A stretch of 64,000 nucleotides of DNA from Betaproteobacteria bacterium (GTDB lineage: Bacteria; Pseudomonadota; Gammaproteobacteria; Burkholderiales; Eutrophovitaceae). The notes below the pieces were generated by a model. The model worked only from the letters and a program-made list of their open reading frames with translations, was not told the DNA's origin and did not search any database. The stretch is taken from positions 1 through 64,000 of the forward strand of contig CP070643.1 of assembly GCA_020354125.1 (NCBI GenBank), read 5' to 3'. Positions 1 through 9,759 of the stretch are shown here, piece after piece. Each line of letters begins with the position of its first letter. Positions within the stretch are counted from its first letter, which is position 1. Position numbers and translations under genes: made by a program.

Positions 1-135
1 CTTGTCGGTTGCCTGGGCCGACAGGATGACGGCGATCAACAGTTCGAAGGGGGTCCGATAGACGAGCTCGGTTGTCGGGTGAGGGTTGGTCGCTCGCAGC
101 CGCGAAAAAATCTCAACTCGCTTGGCCTTGTTCAT
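1..135 (-). CDS. nth: Endonuclease III, N-terminal part (truncated by window edge)
   Basis: Only the first 45 codons are inside the window; the gene runs off the left edge. The visible peptide starts MNKAKRVEIFSRLRA and continues through TPFELLIAVILSAQATDK, which is the conserved first helices of the HhH-GPD DNA glycosylase/AP lyase that removes oxidised pyrimidines. The catalytic Lys/Asp and the Fe-S cluster lie outside the window. It follows the RnfB-like gene by 16 bp, the same order as the rnf/rsx-nth arrangement of other gammaproteobacteria, so the two are probably co-transcribed. Confidence 0.85.
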   Translation of the reverse strand, partial: MNKAKRVEIFSRLRATNPHPTTELVYRTPFELLIAVILSAQATDK

Positions 136-151
136 CGCCAGGGCACGCCAG

Positions 152-826
152 TCAAGACCCGCGACGTACGCGAGCCCGTTTCAGTGCCGCCGCGATGATG
201 TCTGCTTTCTTTTCATTGGCTGCGGAACTGGATTCGTGTTGCTTGCCTTTGCTTCTGACGCCTGCCTTGCGTCGGAGCCGCCGTTCCCTTTCCTCTTGCC
301 GGCGCTGATTTCGTGTCTGGCGCTCGGCGTAGCGCCGGCGGAATACCGGTGCCAAGTCATCGACTGAATGATCGAGCATGCGCCTGGCTTCCATGTAACC
401 ATTTGCTGCCAGCGTTTCAAGGTTGACCATATCGATACAGTCAACCGGGCAGGGCGCAACACACAGGTCGCAGCCGCTGCAGCATGCCGTTAGCACGGTG
501 TGCATGCGCTTGGCTCTGCCGACAATCGCGTCGAGCGGGCAGGCCTGAATGCATAAGGTACAGCCGATGCAGCGTTGCTCGTCGATAACAGCGGTGGTTC
601 TTGGACCCTCAACGCCAAATTCGGGGTTCAGCGGCTCGGCTGTCATGTTTAACAGCGCCGCCAGACGTTCAATTCCACGCTGCCCGCCCGGTGGGCATTG
701 ATTGATTGGTGCCTCGCCGCCGGCGATGGCAACGGCGTAAGCGTGGCAGTCGGGATAGCCACAGCGCGTGCACTGTGTTTGCGGCAGCAGGGACTCAATC
801 GCTTCAATCGGATCAATCGGTTGCAT
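152..826 (-). CDS. rnfB: RnfB-like ferredoxin (orphan, soluble)
   Basis: Electron-transfer iron-sulfur protein of the RnfB/RsxB family. From the ATG at 826 it shows C19-x2-C22-x4-C27-x16-C44, the four-cysteine Fe-S domain of RnfB, then two ferredoxin motifs ([12 protein letters not shown] and [12 protein letters not shown]), then a basic, Lys/Arg-rich tail of about 60 residues. The hydrophobic N-terminal anchor of full RnfB is missing, and no other rnf subunits are present, so it is an orphan, probably soluble version. I chose 826 because homologous sequence begins there; the frame also stays open upstream to a GTG at 910, which would overlap the preceding flavoprotein gene. Its partner is unknown; the flavoprotein upstream is a candidate (inference). 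Confidence 0.75.
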   Translation of the reverse strand: MQPIDPIEAIESLLPQTQCTRCGYPDCHAYAVAIAGGEAPINQCPPGGQRGIERLAALLNMTAEPLNPEFGVEGPRTTAVIDEQRCIGCTLCIQACPLDAIVGRAKRMHTVLTACCSGCDLCVAPCPVDCIDMVNLETLAANGYMEARRMLDHSVDDLAPVFRRRYAERQTRNQRRQEERERRLRRKAGVRSKGKQHESSSAANEKKADIIAAALKRARVRRGS

Positions 827-887
827 TAGATTGCTTGGTTCGATCCGCTTACTTGCGTCGGCGTCCCTGCTGGCGCGCGCCGCTGGA

Positions 888-3800
888 TCAGTTGCTGTTG
901 GCGGTGCCACGCGCGCCCAGATGTTTCAGGCAACGGTCGAGCCACTGCCAGGTCAACTTTTCCTGCAGCGAATTCTGTTTCAGGCGAGCGGCAAGTCCGT
1001 CGAAATCGACCCGGTCGAGCTCCTGATCCTGATTGAAGCAGGAGAACACGTGGCTCCGCTGGCCGGTTTCCGGGTCGGTGTGCGGCTGCAGGCATTGTGC
1101 GCAGATTTCCTTGAGCATGCACTGCATCGGCGAATTGATTGATCCGATCGCGAAGTGATGCTCGGACAGGTGCGGCGCGAGTAACCCATGACGGGCGGCG
1201 GCAACGGCTGCCATCATGCGGTCCGAACCGATCACGATCATCCGCTGGCAGTCGTTGAAGGCAATCGGTTGCCCGCCGAGTTCACCTTGGGCGTAGGTAC
1301 GCATTGCCTGAACAATATTGCCGACGAAAGCCTTGTCGCCTGGCCGTCGCGGTTCAAAGCCGGGCGCTTCGTCGCAGCACCACACCACGGTATCGGACGC
1401 GGCTTCGATTTCGTCTACCTTGTAGCGATCGACCATGCGCTTGTAACCGGCGAAATACAGCACGCGCGAACCGGCTTTGCGCAATGCGTCACCGATCGAG
1501 AACAACACGGCGTTGCCGAGACCGCCGCCAACCAGAACCACCGTCTGATCAGAAACGATTTCAGTCGGAGTTCCGGTCGGTCCCATCAGCACCACCGGTT
1601 CGCCCGGTTTTAGCAGGGCGCACAAATCCGATGAGCCACCCATTTCGAGAACAATGGTCGACACCAGGCCACGCTCTCGGTCGACCCAGGCTCCGGTCAT
1701 GGCAAGACCTTCCATTGCCAGACGAGTGCCGTCGATTTCGGGTGCCATTGTTTCGAAGTTTTGCAGCCGATAAAACTGCCCGGGTTGGAAGCGCCGCGCA
1801 GCCTGAGGTGCAAGCAGCACGACTTCCACGATGTTCGGGGTGAGCCTGATGACCTCGTGCACGCTGGCGCGCAGGGTCTGATTCAGCTGTGCAAAGAAAC
1901 CTTCATCGTTTCCGTCGAAGGCCGGTTGTACCTGTTGCAGTACCTTGCTCACGATTGGGTAGCCTTGCTTGGCGCCACCCATGGCTTTGACGACGTTGCC
2001 GAAGAATGACGGATGCAGATCGCCAAAGAAGCTGATGAAGCGGCCATCGTCCTGTCTTTCCAGCAGCACCTGTGGATGTTCCGGTTTTGCGGTGCGCTCG
2101 GGATGAACCGCTGCGCCGGTTTCATCGACCGCCTGAAAGTAGCGGCCGTCGAGGTGAAAATGTGTCGCATCCTCGCGTGCGGCGACCGTGTTGGGCTGGG
2201 TCCCGGCCGCGACCAATATGCAGCGCGCCGGCAAGGTCAAAGCCGATTCGGTCACGTTGCCTTCTTCATCGTTGGTCTTGACTGTTACTGTTAGAGCACT
2301 GGCATGACCGAAATCGTCCACCTCTATCGATTTTGGTGTGAGCATTTCGACGAAGCGCACGCCTTCTTCCAGCGCTTTCTCGACTTCTTCGTGATTAAGG
2401 GTGTACGAAGGGCTGTCGATGAGACGCTTGCGGTAAGCGATAGTGACACCACCCCACGAGTTGATCAGCTCGGCGATGCGGGGCTGGCGATTTTCGCTCG
2501 CCGCGAGTTCCTGTTCCGTACGGATCGCGCGGGCATGTGAAAGAAACTCCTCTGCGATCAGACGCTCTTCACTATCCCAGTTCGCGCGCACGGCTTCCTC
2601 GCCGCGTTCTGTGACCAGCGTTTCGTAGCGAGACAGGAATTTTTCGACTTGCAATGGATAGTAAGCAGCCGACTCGGTCGCGGTGTCAATCGCCGTCAGC
2701 CCACCACCGATGACTACAACTGGCAGCCGCAGCTGCATGTTGGCAATTGAATCTGTCTTTGCGGCACCAGTCAGTTGCAGTGCCATCAGAAAATCGGAGG
2801 CGGTTCGAACGCCACGCGCGAGCGAGTTGGGAATATTCAGCACCGTCGGTTTGCCGGCCCCGGTCGCCATGACGATGTGGTCGAAGCCGGTGTCGAAGGC
2901 GCTTGCGGCATCCAGTGTTCCGCCGAACCGAACGCCGCCGAACAGCGCGAATTCGCTGCGCCGCTCGAGCAGCAAGCGCACGACCTTCAGGAAGTTTTTG
3001 TCCCAGCGAACGGTGATGCCATATTCGGCAACGCCGCCGAATCCAGCCATGACGCGCTCATCGAGTGGTTCGGTTAGCGACGCGATGTCGCGCACCGGTT
3101 CGAATGGCGCTCGCTCTCCATATGCGTCAACGCCCGACACGGTTGCTGGCAGCGGCTCGATCTTCAAGCCGTCAACGCCGACCACAGTATGGCCATCGTT
3201 GATCAGATGATGAGCAACGGTGAAACCAGCCGGTCCCATGCCGGCGATGAGTACACGCCTGCCGCTTTTCTCGCGCGGAAAAGGCCGTCTCAAATCGAGC
3301 GGATTCCAGCGCGTGAGCAAGGAGTAGATTTCGAAACCCCACGGCAGGCCGAGAACGTCCTTAAGCGTGCGCGTCTCAACCTGAGGAATGTTCACCGGAT
3401 CCTGTTTTTGGTAGATGCACGACTTCATGCAGTCATTGCAGATGCGATGCCCGGTTGCGGCTACCATGGGGTTGTCAACGCAAATCATCGCCAGCGACCC
3501 GAGGACGATGCCTTCGGACTTGAGCTTCTGGAATTCGGATATGCGTTCCTCGAGCGGGCAGCCAGCGAGCTGGACGCCGAATACAGTGTCTTTGAATGCG
3601 CCTGCTTTGTCCTTCAGCCCGTGCGAGCAGGAATCCTTGCCTTGCTCGTGACACCAGATGCAGTAATTGGCCTGATCGAGGGCGCCGACAAGGTCGGTGC
3701 CGTGGTCAGTAAGCGCAAATCCACTGCGGCGGCGGAGATGGTCAAGTCGGTGTGTCGTCGCCCCCGCTTCCTCGGTTGTCGCGACCGGGACCAGTCTCTG

Positions 3801-4412
3801 AAAGTCGAGCTTGCGAGGCATATTGAACAAAAAGCCGCCGGCATGTCGCTTTCTGCCAGCCGCCGTGTGCACCGACCACGCGGCGTAACGCTTGGCGGTG
3901 TCCAGTACGGCGCTGTGGGCCTCGCTGTCGTCCAGCCATTGCTGCACATGGCGTGCAAACGCTGGCTCGGAGAAGGGCTCTTGCATGTACTCGACGAGCT
4001 GCGCTTCCAGTTCCGCTCCGTCAAAGGTCTCGGCCTCTGGCGCTTTGTAGGTGCTGGCCCCTTTTCGTTGAACGAACAGCCGCTTCAGTTTGTACATTGC
4101 CGCCGGCGCGTGGTGCGCTTGAGACAGCGCTTCGACTTCGTTTTCGATTGAAAAAAGATGTGACAGAAAATCATCGAGGTGCTCTGCGACGGCTATCAGC
4201 AGATGTGATTCGTCCTTGCGTGCAATCGCATCGGGCTGGTTGCGGGCCGAGCGCAGACGTTGCTCCAGATCCGGGTCGGTGTGGCGCAGAACTTCGAGGA
4301 AGCGAGCGTCCAGTCGTTTCAGTCCCTCGCGTTGGTAGAGTTGCTCGAAGCTGAGACCGAAAGCGAGGGTGAGGCGCGAGGCGGGCGTTGATGTTGTTGC
4401 GTTGACGAGCAT
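888..4412 (-). CDS. Two-flavin oxidoreductase: GltD-like plus PyrK/ferredoxin-reductase-like fusion
   Basis: A protein of 1174 residues in four parts. Residues 1 to about 240 are mostly helical and unrecognised. A GltD-type iron-sulfur region follows, with [12 protein letters not shown] near residue 250 and CNDCMKSC near 325. The FAD/NAD(P) pyridine-nucleotide oxidoreductase core has GMGPAG near 390 and [10 protein letters not shown] near 563. From about 850 comes a PyrK/ferredoxin-NADP-reductase module with [10 protein letters not shown], an NAD-binding [11 protein letters not shown] near 955 and a cysteine cluster [10 protein letters not shown] near 1097. It probably moves electrons between NAD(P)H and a ferredoxin or quinone-linked partner (inference). 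It lies between pyrD and the RnfB-like gene. The ATG at 4412 clears pyrD; an in-frame upstream start at 4481 would overlap it. Confidence 0.7.
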   Translation of the reverse strand: MLVNATTSTPASRLTLAFGLSFEQLYQREGLKRLDARFLEVLRHTDPDLEQRLRSARNQPDAIARKDESHLLIAVAEHLDDFLSHLFSIENEVEALSQAHHAPAAMYKLKRLFVQRKGASTYKAPEAETFDGAELEAQLVEYMQEPFSEPAFARHVQQWLDDSEAHSAVLDTAKRYAAWSVHTAAGRKRHAGGFLFNMPRKLDFQRLVPVATTEEAGATTHRLDHLRRRSGFALTDHGTDLVGALDQANYCIWCHEQGKDSCSHGLKDKAGAFKDTVFGVQLAGCPLEERISEFQKLKSEGIVLGSLAMICVDNPMVAATGHRICNDCMKSCIYQKQDPVNIPQVETRTLKDVLGLPWGFEIYSLLTRWNPLDLRRPFPREKSGRRVLIAGMGPAGFTVAHHLINDGHTVVGVDGLKIEPLPATVSGVDAYGERAPFEPVRDIASLTEPLDERVMAGFGGVAEYGITVRWDKNFLKVVRLLLERRSEFALFGGVRFGGTLDAASAFDTGFDHIVMATGAGKPTVLNIPNSLARGVRTASDFLMALQLTGAAKTDSIANMQLRLPVVVIGGGLTAIDTATESAAYYPLQVEKFLSRYETLVTERGEEAVRANWDSEERLIAEEFLSHARAIRTEQELAASENRQPRIAELINSWGGVTIAYRKRLIDSPSYTLNHEEVEKALEEGVRFVEMLTPKSIEVDDFGHASALTVTVKTNDEEGNVTESALTLPARCILVAAGTQPNTVAAREDATHFHLDGRYFQAVDETGAAVHPERTAKPEHPQVLLERQDDGRFISFFGDLHPSFFGNVVKAMGGAKQGYPIVSKVLQQVQPAFDGNDEGFFAQLNQTLRASVHEVIRLTPNIVEVVLLAPQAARRFQPGQFYRLQNFETMAPEIDGTRLAMEGLAMTGAWVDRERGLVSTIVLEMGGSSDLCALLKPGEPVVLMGPTGTPTEIVSDQTVVLVGGGLGNAVLFSIGDALRKAGSRVLYFAGYKRMVDRYKVDEIEAASDTVVWCCDEAPGFEPRRPGDKAFVGNIVQAMRTYAQGELGGQPIAFNDCQRMIVIGSDRMMAAVAAARHGLLAPHLSEHHFAIGSINSPMQCMLKEICAQCLQPHTDPETGQRSHVFSCFNQDQELDRVDFDGLAARLKQNSLQEKLTWQWLDRCLKHLGARGTANSN

Positions 4413-4446
4413 GCTGCGGTGGTCGAGCGAAGAGGCGCGAATTATA

Positions 4447-5481
4447 TCAGCGGTGTTCTCGCAGATAAGTATGCAGCGCATGCGCGCATTCGCTCACCAA
4501 TCGCGGGCCACGATAGATCAGTCCGGTATAGAGTTGAATCAGTGAAGCGCCGGCGGAAACTTTCTCGACAGCATCGGCTGCATTCATGATGCCGCCCACC
4601 GCAATGATGGGCAGCTGTCCGGCCAGCGATTCGGACAGCCAGCTGACGATTGTTGTCGCTCTTTCACGCAGCGGTGCACCGCTGAGCCCACCAGTCTGAT
4701 CGGCGTGTCGCAGGTTCTCGATGCCCTGACGGGCGACGGTGGTGTTGCTGGCAATGATGGCATCCATCTCGTGCCGGCATGCGCACTGTGCCGCGAAGTC
4801 GACGTCAGCCCGGTCGAGATCCGGTGCGATTTTCAGCGCGATAGGTACCCGCCGGCCATGCTTTTCGCTCAGTTGCTTGCGCTCCACCGCCAATCCGGTC
4901 AGCAAGTGGCTGAGTGCCGGGCCTTCTTGCAGACTGCGCAAATTCTGCGTGTTCGGTGACGAGATGTTGATGGTAACGTAGCTTGCGTAGTCATAGACTG
5001 CGCGAAGACAATAGCGGTAATCGTCTAGTGCGCGCTCGATTGGCGTGTCGAAATTCTTGCCGATGTTGATCCCCAAGATGCCTTTGTAGCGCGCTGCTCG
5101 TACATTTAGTACGAATTGTTCGACACCGCTGTTATTGAACCCCATGCGGTTAATCAGTGCTTGTGCCGCACCGATGCGAAACAGCCGTTTCGGCGGATTA
5201 CCGGGCTGCGGGCGTGGTGTAACCGTGCCGACCTCGAGAAAGCCAAATCCGAGTTGTGACAGGGAATCGATGTGCTCGGCATTCTTGTCAAGACCTGCGG
5301 CAAGGCCAACGGGATTGGGAAAGGCTAACCCCATTACCGTTGTGGGTGTATTGATCGGGGAGCCGGCTATGCCCCGCGCAATTCCCAAGCGTGCTGCCAT
5401 ATCGAGGGTGGCCAGCGCCATATCGTGAGCGCGCTCCGGGTCCAGCGCGAACAACAGTGGTCGCGCTAGCGAATACAGCAT
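4447..5481 (-). CDS. pyrD: Dihydroorotate dehydrogenase (quinone), class 2
   Basis: Oxidises dihydroorotate to orotate in pyrimidine synthesis and passes electrons to membrane quinone. The 344-residue length and the N-terminal amphipathic helices (LYSLARPLLFALDPERAHDMA) that form the quinone tunnel are typical of class 2. NISSPNTQNLR carries the class 2 catalytic serine; FMN-binding stretches include GLAAGLDKNAE and the C-terminal AVGGIMNAADA. Class 2 enzymes do not need a PyrK subunit, so the PyrK-like module in the next gene is not an obvious partner. The gene is followed 34 bp later by that flavoprotein. Confidence 0.95.
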   Translation of the reverse strand: MLYSLARPLLFALDPERAHDMALATLDMAARLGIARGIAGSPINTPTTVMGLAFPNPVGLAAGLDKNAEHIDSLSQLGFGFLEVGTVTPRPQPGNPPKRLFRIGAAQALINRMGFNNSGVEQFVLNVRAARYKGILGINIGKNFDTPIERALDDYRYCLRAVYDYASYVTINISSPNTQNLRSLQEGPALSHLLTGLAVERKQLSEKHGRRVPIALKIAPDLDRADVDFAAQCACRHEMDAIIASNTTVARQGIENLRHADQTGGLSGAPLRERATTIVSWLSESLAGQLPIIAVGGIMNAADAVEKVSAGASLIQLYTGLIYRGPRLVSECAHALHTYLREHR

Positions 5482-5530
5482 GGTTGTTTGTCAGGCGTGA
5501 CTTCGCTGCAGTTGGGTCGCGACGGGCATG

Positions 5531-6277
5531 TCACGCCTCTGGCGCCACCGCGTCGCGCGACAGTCTCTGCCAGCGGCCTTCGATCAGTCCCTCGATTGGT
5601 TGAAACAGGACCTTGTAGGCCATCTTCGGACTCTGTGCGATCCAGTAGCCGAGGTAGAGGTAGGGCAGTCCGAGTCGTTTGCACAGGTCCACTTGCCAGG
5701 TAACGTTGAATGTTCCGTAACTCGCACCGGCAATTTCCGGATCGAAAAAGGTGTAGACCGATGACAGTCCGTCATCGAGACGGTCGACGATGCTTACCAT
5801 GCGCAGTCTCCCGCCTTCACGAAATTCAACCAGACTGGATCGTACGTTACTTTGCAGCAGGAAATGACGATATTGTTCTCTACTATCGTGATCCATGCCG
5901 CCACCGCTATGTCGGCGCGACTGATAGCGCAGGTACAAGGCGTAGTGCTCGGGATGGTATTTGAGTTCGAGCATGTGCGCCTCGAGATTACTGTGCTTCT
6001 TCACCGCGCGGCGTTGCGATCTGTTGGGAGTGAATTCACCGGCTGCAATACGAACCGGTACACACGCGCGGCAGCGATCACAGTAGGGACGGTAGGTGAA
6101 TGCGCCGCTGCGGCGAAAACCGACCTTGACGAGATCGGCGTAGACCTGGCTGTCTATGGCGTGGCTCGGTGTGGCTACCTGCGAACGTGCCAACTTGTCG
6201 GGCAGGTAACTGCACGGATAAGGCGCTGTTGCATAAAACTGCAGAACCGAAAATGGCAGGTCATTCAACTGTGTCAT
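5531..6277 (-). CDS. bpt: Aspartate/glutamate leucyltransferase (bacterial ATE1-like)
   Basis: Transfers leucine from Leu-tRNA to proteins with N-terminal Asp or Glu, making them N-degrons for ClpS/ClpAP. The 248-residue protein has the N-terminal ATE cysteine region ([14 protein letters not shown], then [13 protein letters not shown]) and the C-terminal GNAT-like part ([19 protein letters not shown]). It lies next to aat, which encodes the other N-end-rule transferase; this adjacency is common in proteobacteria and supports both calls. The 110 bp upstream of the start hold a degenerate 14-bp repeat. Confidence 0.92.
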   Translation of the reverse strand: MTQLNDLPFSVLQFYATAPYPCSYLPDKLARSQVATPSHAIDSQVYADLVKVGFRRSGAFTYRPYCDRCRACVPVRIAAGEFTPNRSQRRAVKKHSNLEAHMLELKYHPEHYALYLRYQSRRHSGGGMDHDSREQYRHFLLQSNVRSSLVEFREGGRLRMVSIVDRLDDGLSSVYTFFDPEIAGASYGTFNVTWQVDLCKRLGLPYLYLGYWIAQSPKMAYKVLFQPIEGLIEGRWQRLSRDAVAPEA

Positions 6278-6340
6278 GAATTCACTGAGACTCGAATGAT
6301 GATTTCCTTTTGTCTTACCGGTTCATCAATGCATCGGTTT

Positions 6341-6382
6341 GATACAAACGGTCTGATACGAACGGTTCGATCAAAACAGCGC
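6341..6382. repeat. Degenerate 14-bp tandem repeat in the aat-bpt spacer
   Basis: Three successive 14-bp units, GATACAAACGGTCT, GATACGAACGGTTC and GATCAAAACAGCGC, lie just upstream of bpt and 5 bp from the aat stop codon. Units 1 and 2 differ at three positions; unit 3 is more diverged. I see no clear regulatory role. Confidence 0.5.
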
Positions 6383-6387
6383 ATGAA

Positions 6388-7086
6388 CTAGACTCCGGCA
6401 TCCACTGACAGCTTCCACGGCCCCGGAGCCGGCCCATAGTCTACCAAGTCAGCCAGCAACTGTGCGAACCGGGCGCGCGGTATCTCCCGCGCGCCGAACG
6501 TGGCGAGATGCTCCGTGCGCATCTGGCAGTCGATGAGTCCGAACTGCCATGCACCAAGCAGCCGGGTTAGAGTGATCAGGGCAATCTTCGACGCATCGGT
6601 CACGCGAGTGAACATCGATTCACCAAAGAAAGCGCGACCGATGGCCACTCCGTACAGGCCACCGGCGAGTTCGCCATCGATCCAGGTTTCGATCGAGTGT
6701 GCGTAACCGGCTCGATGTAGTTCCAGGTACGCATCGACCATCTGTTCGGTTATCCAGGTGCCATCAATGCCGTCGCGCGGTTGTCGGCAAGCTCTGATGA
6801 CATGCAAAAACTCGCGATCGGCGGTGACTTCGAACTGTCCGCTGCGCAACGTCTTGCGCATCGAGCGAGACACGTGCAGCTCTTCGGGAAACAAGACCAT
6901 GCGAGGATCCGGGCTCCACCAAAGAATCGGATCATCGTCGCCAAACCAGGGGAAAATGCCGAGCCGATAGGCTCGAAGCAGGGTACTTGTGGCAAGGTCA
7001 CCGCCGGCGGCGAGCAAGCCGTTCGGTTCACTTAATGCCCGCGACAGCGGGGGAAACTCATCACCGGGACGTAGCCAGGGAATCAC
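6388..7086 (-). CDS. aat: Leucyl/phenylalanyl-tRNA-protein transferase
   Basis: Adds Leu or Phe from aminoacyl-tRNA to N-terminal Arg or Lys of proteins (N-end rule). The family hallmarks are present: PWLRPGDEFPPLSRAL at the N-terminus, GLLAAGGDL, YRLGIFPWF, PILWWSPDPRMVL, and GGLYGVAIGRAFFGESMF. I chose the GTG at 7086 because the family normally starts with a short (M)IPWL lead; the frame continues upstream to 7158, but that would overlap sodC by 40 bp. The upstream ribosome-binding site is weak for either start. Confidence 0.92.
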   Translation of the reverse strand: MIPWLRPGDEFPPLSRALSEPNGLLAAGGDLATSTLLRAYRLGIFPWFGDDDPILWWSPDPRMVLFPEELHVSRSMRKTLRSGQFEVTADREFLHVIRACRQPRDGIDGTWITEQMVDAYLELHRAGYAHSIETWIDGELAGGLYGVAIGRAFFGESMFTRVTDASKIALITLTRLLGAWQFGLIDCQMRTEHLATFGAREIPRARFAQLLADLVDYGPAPGPWKLSVDAGV

Positions 7087-7118
7087 ACCATCGTTCGCAT
7101 TGCCACGGGCTGTCAGGC

Positions 7119-7661
7119 TCAGAAGAATGTGTCCGGATTCTTGCTGATGAGGCCGCATGCAATGCGTGGTCCGGCATTGCCGCTGGGCTGACTGACCAGA
7201 TCGTCGGCCTGTGCATGCACGATGACGGAACGCCCAATGACGCTGTTGGTTCCGGCCTTGAGACTGATACCGGTGACTTCGAATTCGGTTTCAGCTTTGC
7301 CATCGATGTCAGCGCGAATATTGCCCAAATCACCAGCGTGGCGGAACTCGCTGTCCAGCCCGCCATGCCTGTCGCCGGTAGGATTGAAATGTCCACCCGC
7401 GCTGCTGGCGTCGGGTGCGCGGCAGTCGCCTTTTTCATGAATGTGCACGCCGTGCAAGCCGTTCGGATTCAAACCTTCGATGCGCAAGCGAACAACCATC
7501 TCGTCGCCGTCCTGTTCGAACTCAACGACTCCGCTTGCGGTGTTGCCTTCTGTCGGGGCCAACATGGCGATCGCTGTGCGCTCGCGTTGCAATGCCGAAT
7601 TCACGCTCGAGCATGCTGCCAGCGCGGCACATAACCCGACCGCGACAAACCTCCTCCACAT
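7119..7661 (-). CDS. sodC: Superoxide dismutase [Cu-Zn], periplasmic lipoprotein
   Basis: Converts superoxide to peroxide and oxygen in the periplasm. The first residues form a lipoprotein signal with lipobox LAAC (MWRRFVAVGLCAALAAC). Copper and zinc ligands are visible in GVHIHEKGDC, GGHFNPTGDRHGG and VIVHAQADD, and the disulfide cysteines in GDC and IACGLI. The start at 7661 has GGGGA about 9 bp upstream; an ATG at 7670 and a longer frame to 7709 exist but are worse placed. It precedes aat on the same strand with a 32-bp gap, which does not by itself imply a shared function. Confidence 0.92.
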   Translation of the reverse strand: MWRRFVAVGLCAALAACSSVNSALQRERTAIAMLAPTEGNTASGVVEFEQDGDEMVVRLRIEGLNPNGLHGVHIHEKGDCRAPDASSAGGHFNPTGDRHGGLDSEFRHAGDLGNIRADIDGKAETEFEVTGISLKAGTNSVIGRSVIVHAQADDLVSQPSGNAGPRIACGLISKNPDTFF

Positions 7662-8081
7662 ACTTGCCATATCCCCGTTTACCGATTCGTCCGCAGCAAT
7701 TTTTTTCATGTATTCAGTCCCTTTTTAGCATTGCCGTGACAGCAGTGTCAACGCGAGCAGAACTACGCCCGGAGCGTCGAGAAAACTATCTGATGCCATT
7801 GTTAGCGCGGTAATGCGTTGCGTCATACGGCAACGGAGTTTTTGATGTTGCGAGCCCGCGGCCGGTCACAGAACTTCTCGTGGCGACTAACGCGCCACTG
7901 AACGGATGGGCTTACCCGGATCCGTCATGCGACGTAGTCAGGAATCGATTTAGGCCCGCTGTCATGGCGGGTTGCTCAGGGTAAGGCTGGCTAAGGCTAG
8001 CAGACAGGTTCGGCGGGCCACTGAGCCAGCCAATATGAGCCAATCGATGGTGAGCGATGTTTCTGGCACAATCCGCTGACC
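7662..8081. other. Intergenic region between divergent sodC and methyltransferase gene
   Basis: These 420 bp must hold both promoters. I see no convincing ORF, RNA gene or strong sigma-70 pair, only short imperfect inverted stretches (for example around 7975-8045, where GGCTGGCTAAGG and CCAGCC recur). Nothing further can be supported. Confidence 0.4.
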
Positions 8082-8636
8082 GTGCCAGAGACACCACATC
8101 AAGGGCTTGCGCCGTCGCCGTGGGTGACGCGCTGGATTCGATTGCTGCAGGCGGATTCACTGGTGCTGGATGTGGCCTGCGGCTTCGGCAGGCATACGCG
8201 ATTGGCGGTGCAGCAAGGGCATCGGGTGGTCGCAGTCGACCGCAACGAAGAGGTGTTGGCCGGCCTGGAGTCACTGCCCGGTGTTCGTACTGTGCAGGCC
8301 GATATCGAGAACGGCGAATGGCCCGTCAAGGGGCAAAGGTTTGACGCCGTCATCGTCACCAACTATCTGCATCGCCCGTTGTTTCCGGCATTGCTCAAAT
8401 CGGTCACAGAGGCCGGGTTGCTGATCTACGAGACGTTTGCCAAGGGAAATGAGCGCTTCGGGCGGCCGTCCAATCCTGACTATCTGCTCGAACCGGGTGA
8501 GCTCTGTAATGTTGTCCGTCCGTCGTTGAGGGTGCTGGGCTACGAGGATGTCTACGTTGACAGTCCCAAACCAGCGATGGTGCAACGGGTGTGCGCCTGC
8601 GGCCCGCGGTTTGTCTGGCCTGAAAACGATGGTTAA
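8082..8636 (+). CDS. Class I SAM-dependent methyltransferase (TehB-like)
   Basis: A 184-residue Rossmann-fold methyltransferase. Motif I is [12 protein letters not shown] (residues about 28-39), the acidic motif II residue follows in VVAVDRN, and [11 protein letters not shown] and [15 protein letters not shown] are motifs III/IV. It has no substrate domain, so the methyl acceptor cannot be told. It starts at a GTG and ends 56 bp before dapA on the same strand. A tellurite/thiopurine-type methyltransferase is possible but unproven. Confidence 0.75.
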   Translation: MPETPHQGLAPSPWVTRWIRLLQADSLVLDVACGFGRHTRLAVQQGHRVVAVDRNEEVLAGLESLPGVRTVQADIENGEWPVKGQRFDAVIVTNYLHRPLFPALLKSVTEAGLLIYETFAKGNERFGRPSNPDYLLEPGELCNVVRPSLRVLGYEDVYVDSPKPAMVQRVCACGPRFVWPENDG

Positions 8637-8692
8637 GCCTGTTGGTGAATCGGGTAGAATTCGCTTTGATTCAACTCAGGAGTGTTCCAGCC

Positions 8693-9592
8693 ATGCTTAC
8701 CGGAAGCATCGTCGCAATTGTTACCCCGATGCACGAGGATGGTAGCCTCGACCTGGAGCGACTTCACCAGTTGATAGACTGGCATGTCGCCGAAGGCACA
8801 CAGGGTATCGTCGTCGTCGGTACCACCGGGGAGTCTCCAACTGTCGATTTCGAAGAGCACCGCCTGCTGATCAAGTCGACCGTCGAATGGGCTGCCGGAA
8901 GAGTGCCGGTCATTGCCGGCACGGGCGCGAATTCCACTGCAGAAGCAGTCGAACTTGCCAAGTTCGCAAAGGAAGCTGGTGCCGACATGAGCCTCTCTGT
9001 GGTGCCTTATTACAACAAGCCGACTCAGGAAGGCCTTTATCGCCACTTTCGGGCGATCGCCGAAGCGGCCGACATACCGCATATCCTCTATAACGTCCCG
9101 GGCCGCACGGTAGCCGACCTGCACAACGACACCACTCTGCGGTTGGCGCAGATTGGCAACATTGTCGGCATCAAGGACGCGACAGCAAACATGGAGCGTT
9201 GCGCAGATCTGTTGAAGCGCGCACCTCGCGACTTCGCGGTCTACAGTGGCGATGACGCCAGCTGCCTGGGGCTGATGATGCTGGGTGGCCACGGCGTCAT
9301 ATCGGTGACGGCCAACGTTGCGCCAGGTCCGATGCAGGAAATGTGTGCTGCTGTGTTTGCGGGGGACCTCGAACGGGCACGCGCCGTCAACAGTAAGCTG
9401 TTGGGCTTACATACGCATCTTTTTGTCGAGGCCAATCCGATACCTGTGAAGTGGGTGTTGCAGGCAATGAACAAGATCGGGCCGGGTATCCGCTTGCCGC
9501 TCACGCCGTTGTCGTCGTCGTTCCATGATTTGCTGCTCGGAGCCATGGAGCAGGCAGGCATTTCGGCGCAGAGTATCGCCGTTCATGAATAG
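8693..9592 (+). CDS. dapA: 4-hydroxy-tetrahydrodipicolinate synthase
   Basis: Condenses pyruvate with aspartate semialdehyde, the first committed step of lysine and diaminopimelate synthesis. The 299-residue TIM barrel has the substrate motif GTTGESPTV, the catalytic tyrosine in [14 protein letters not shown] and the Schiff-base lysine in [13 protein letters not shown]. The ATG at 8693 follows a CAGGAG site; the frame stays open upstream without homologous sequence. The last codons (VHE and stop) fall in the first unit of a 17-bp tandem repeat, so the extreme C-terminus is repeat-derived. bamC lies downstream, as in many gammaproteobacteria. Confidence 0.96.
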   Translation: MLTGSIVAIVTPMHEDGSLDLERLHQLIDWHVAEGTQGIVVVGTTGESPTVDFEEHRLLIKSTVEWAAGRVPVIAGTGANSTAEAVELAKFAKEAGADMSLSVVPYYNKPTQEGLYRHFRAIAEAADIPHILYNVPGRTVADLHNDTTLRLAQIGNIVGIKDATANMERCADLLKRAPRDFAVYSGDDASCLGLMMLGGHGVISVTANVAPGPMQEMCAAVFAGDLERARAVNSKLLGLHTHLFVEANPIPVKWVLQAMNKIGPGIRLPLTPLSSSFHDLLLGAMEQAGISAQSIAVHE

Positions 9593-9646
9593 CGGCGATT
9601 CATGAATAGCGGCGATTCACGAATAGCGGCGATTCACGAATAGCGC
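9582..9646 (+). repeat. 17-bp tandem repeat at the dapA 3' end
   Basis: About 3.8 units of TTCAYGAATAGCGGCGA start at 9582, 9599, 9616 and 9633. Units 1 and 2 are identical, unit 3 differs by one T-to-C change, and unit 4 is partial. Each full unit contains an in-frame-type TAG, and the first supplies the dapA stop codon. Confidence 0.9.
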
Positions 9647-9759
9647 GAAGGTCGAGTGTTTCTGTATTAGCCGTCCAACAATCTGCAACGTATTGCTGCC
9701 GAGGTTGTCGAACTGACCGGTAGTGAATGTGTGTTGCTTTGCCAATGCCTGATTCATCG

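Noticed and set aside
3189-4151. Open frame of 320 codons antisense to the two-flavin oxidoreductase gene
   Set aside because: Antisense to a gene with clear cofactor motifs; no homologous features or start signal.
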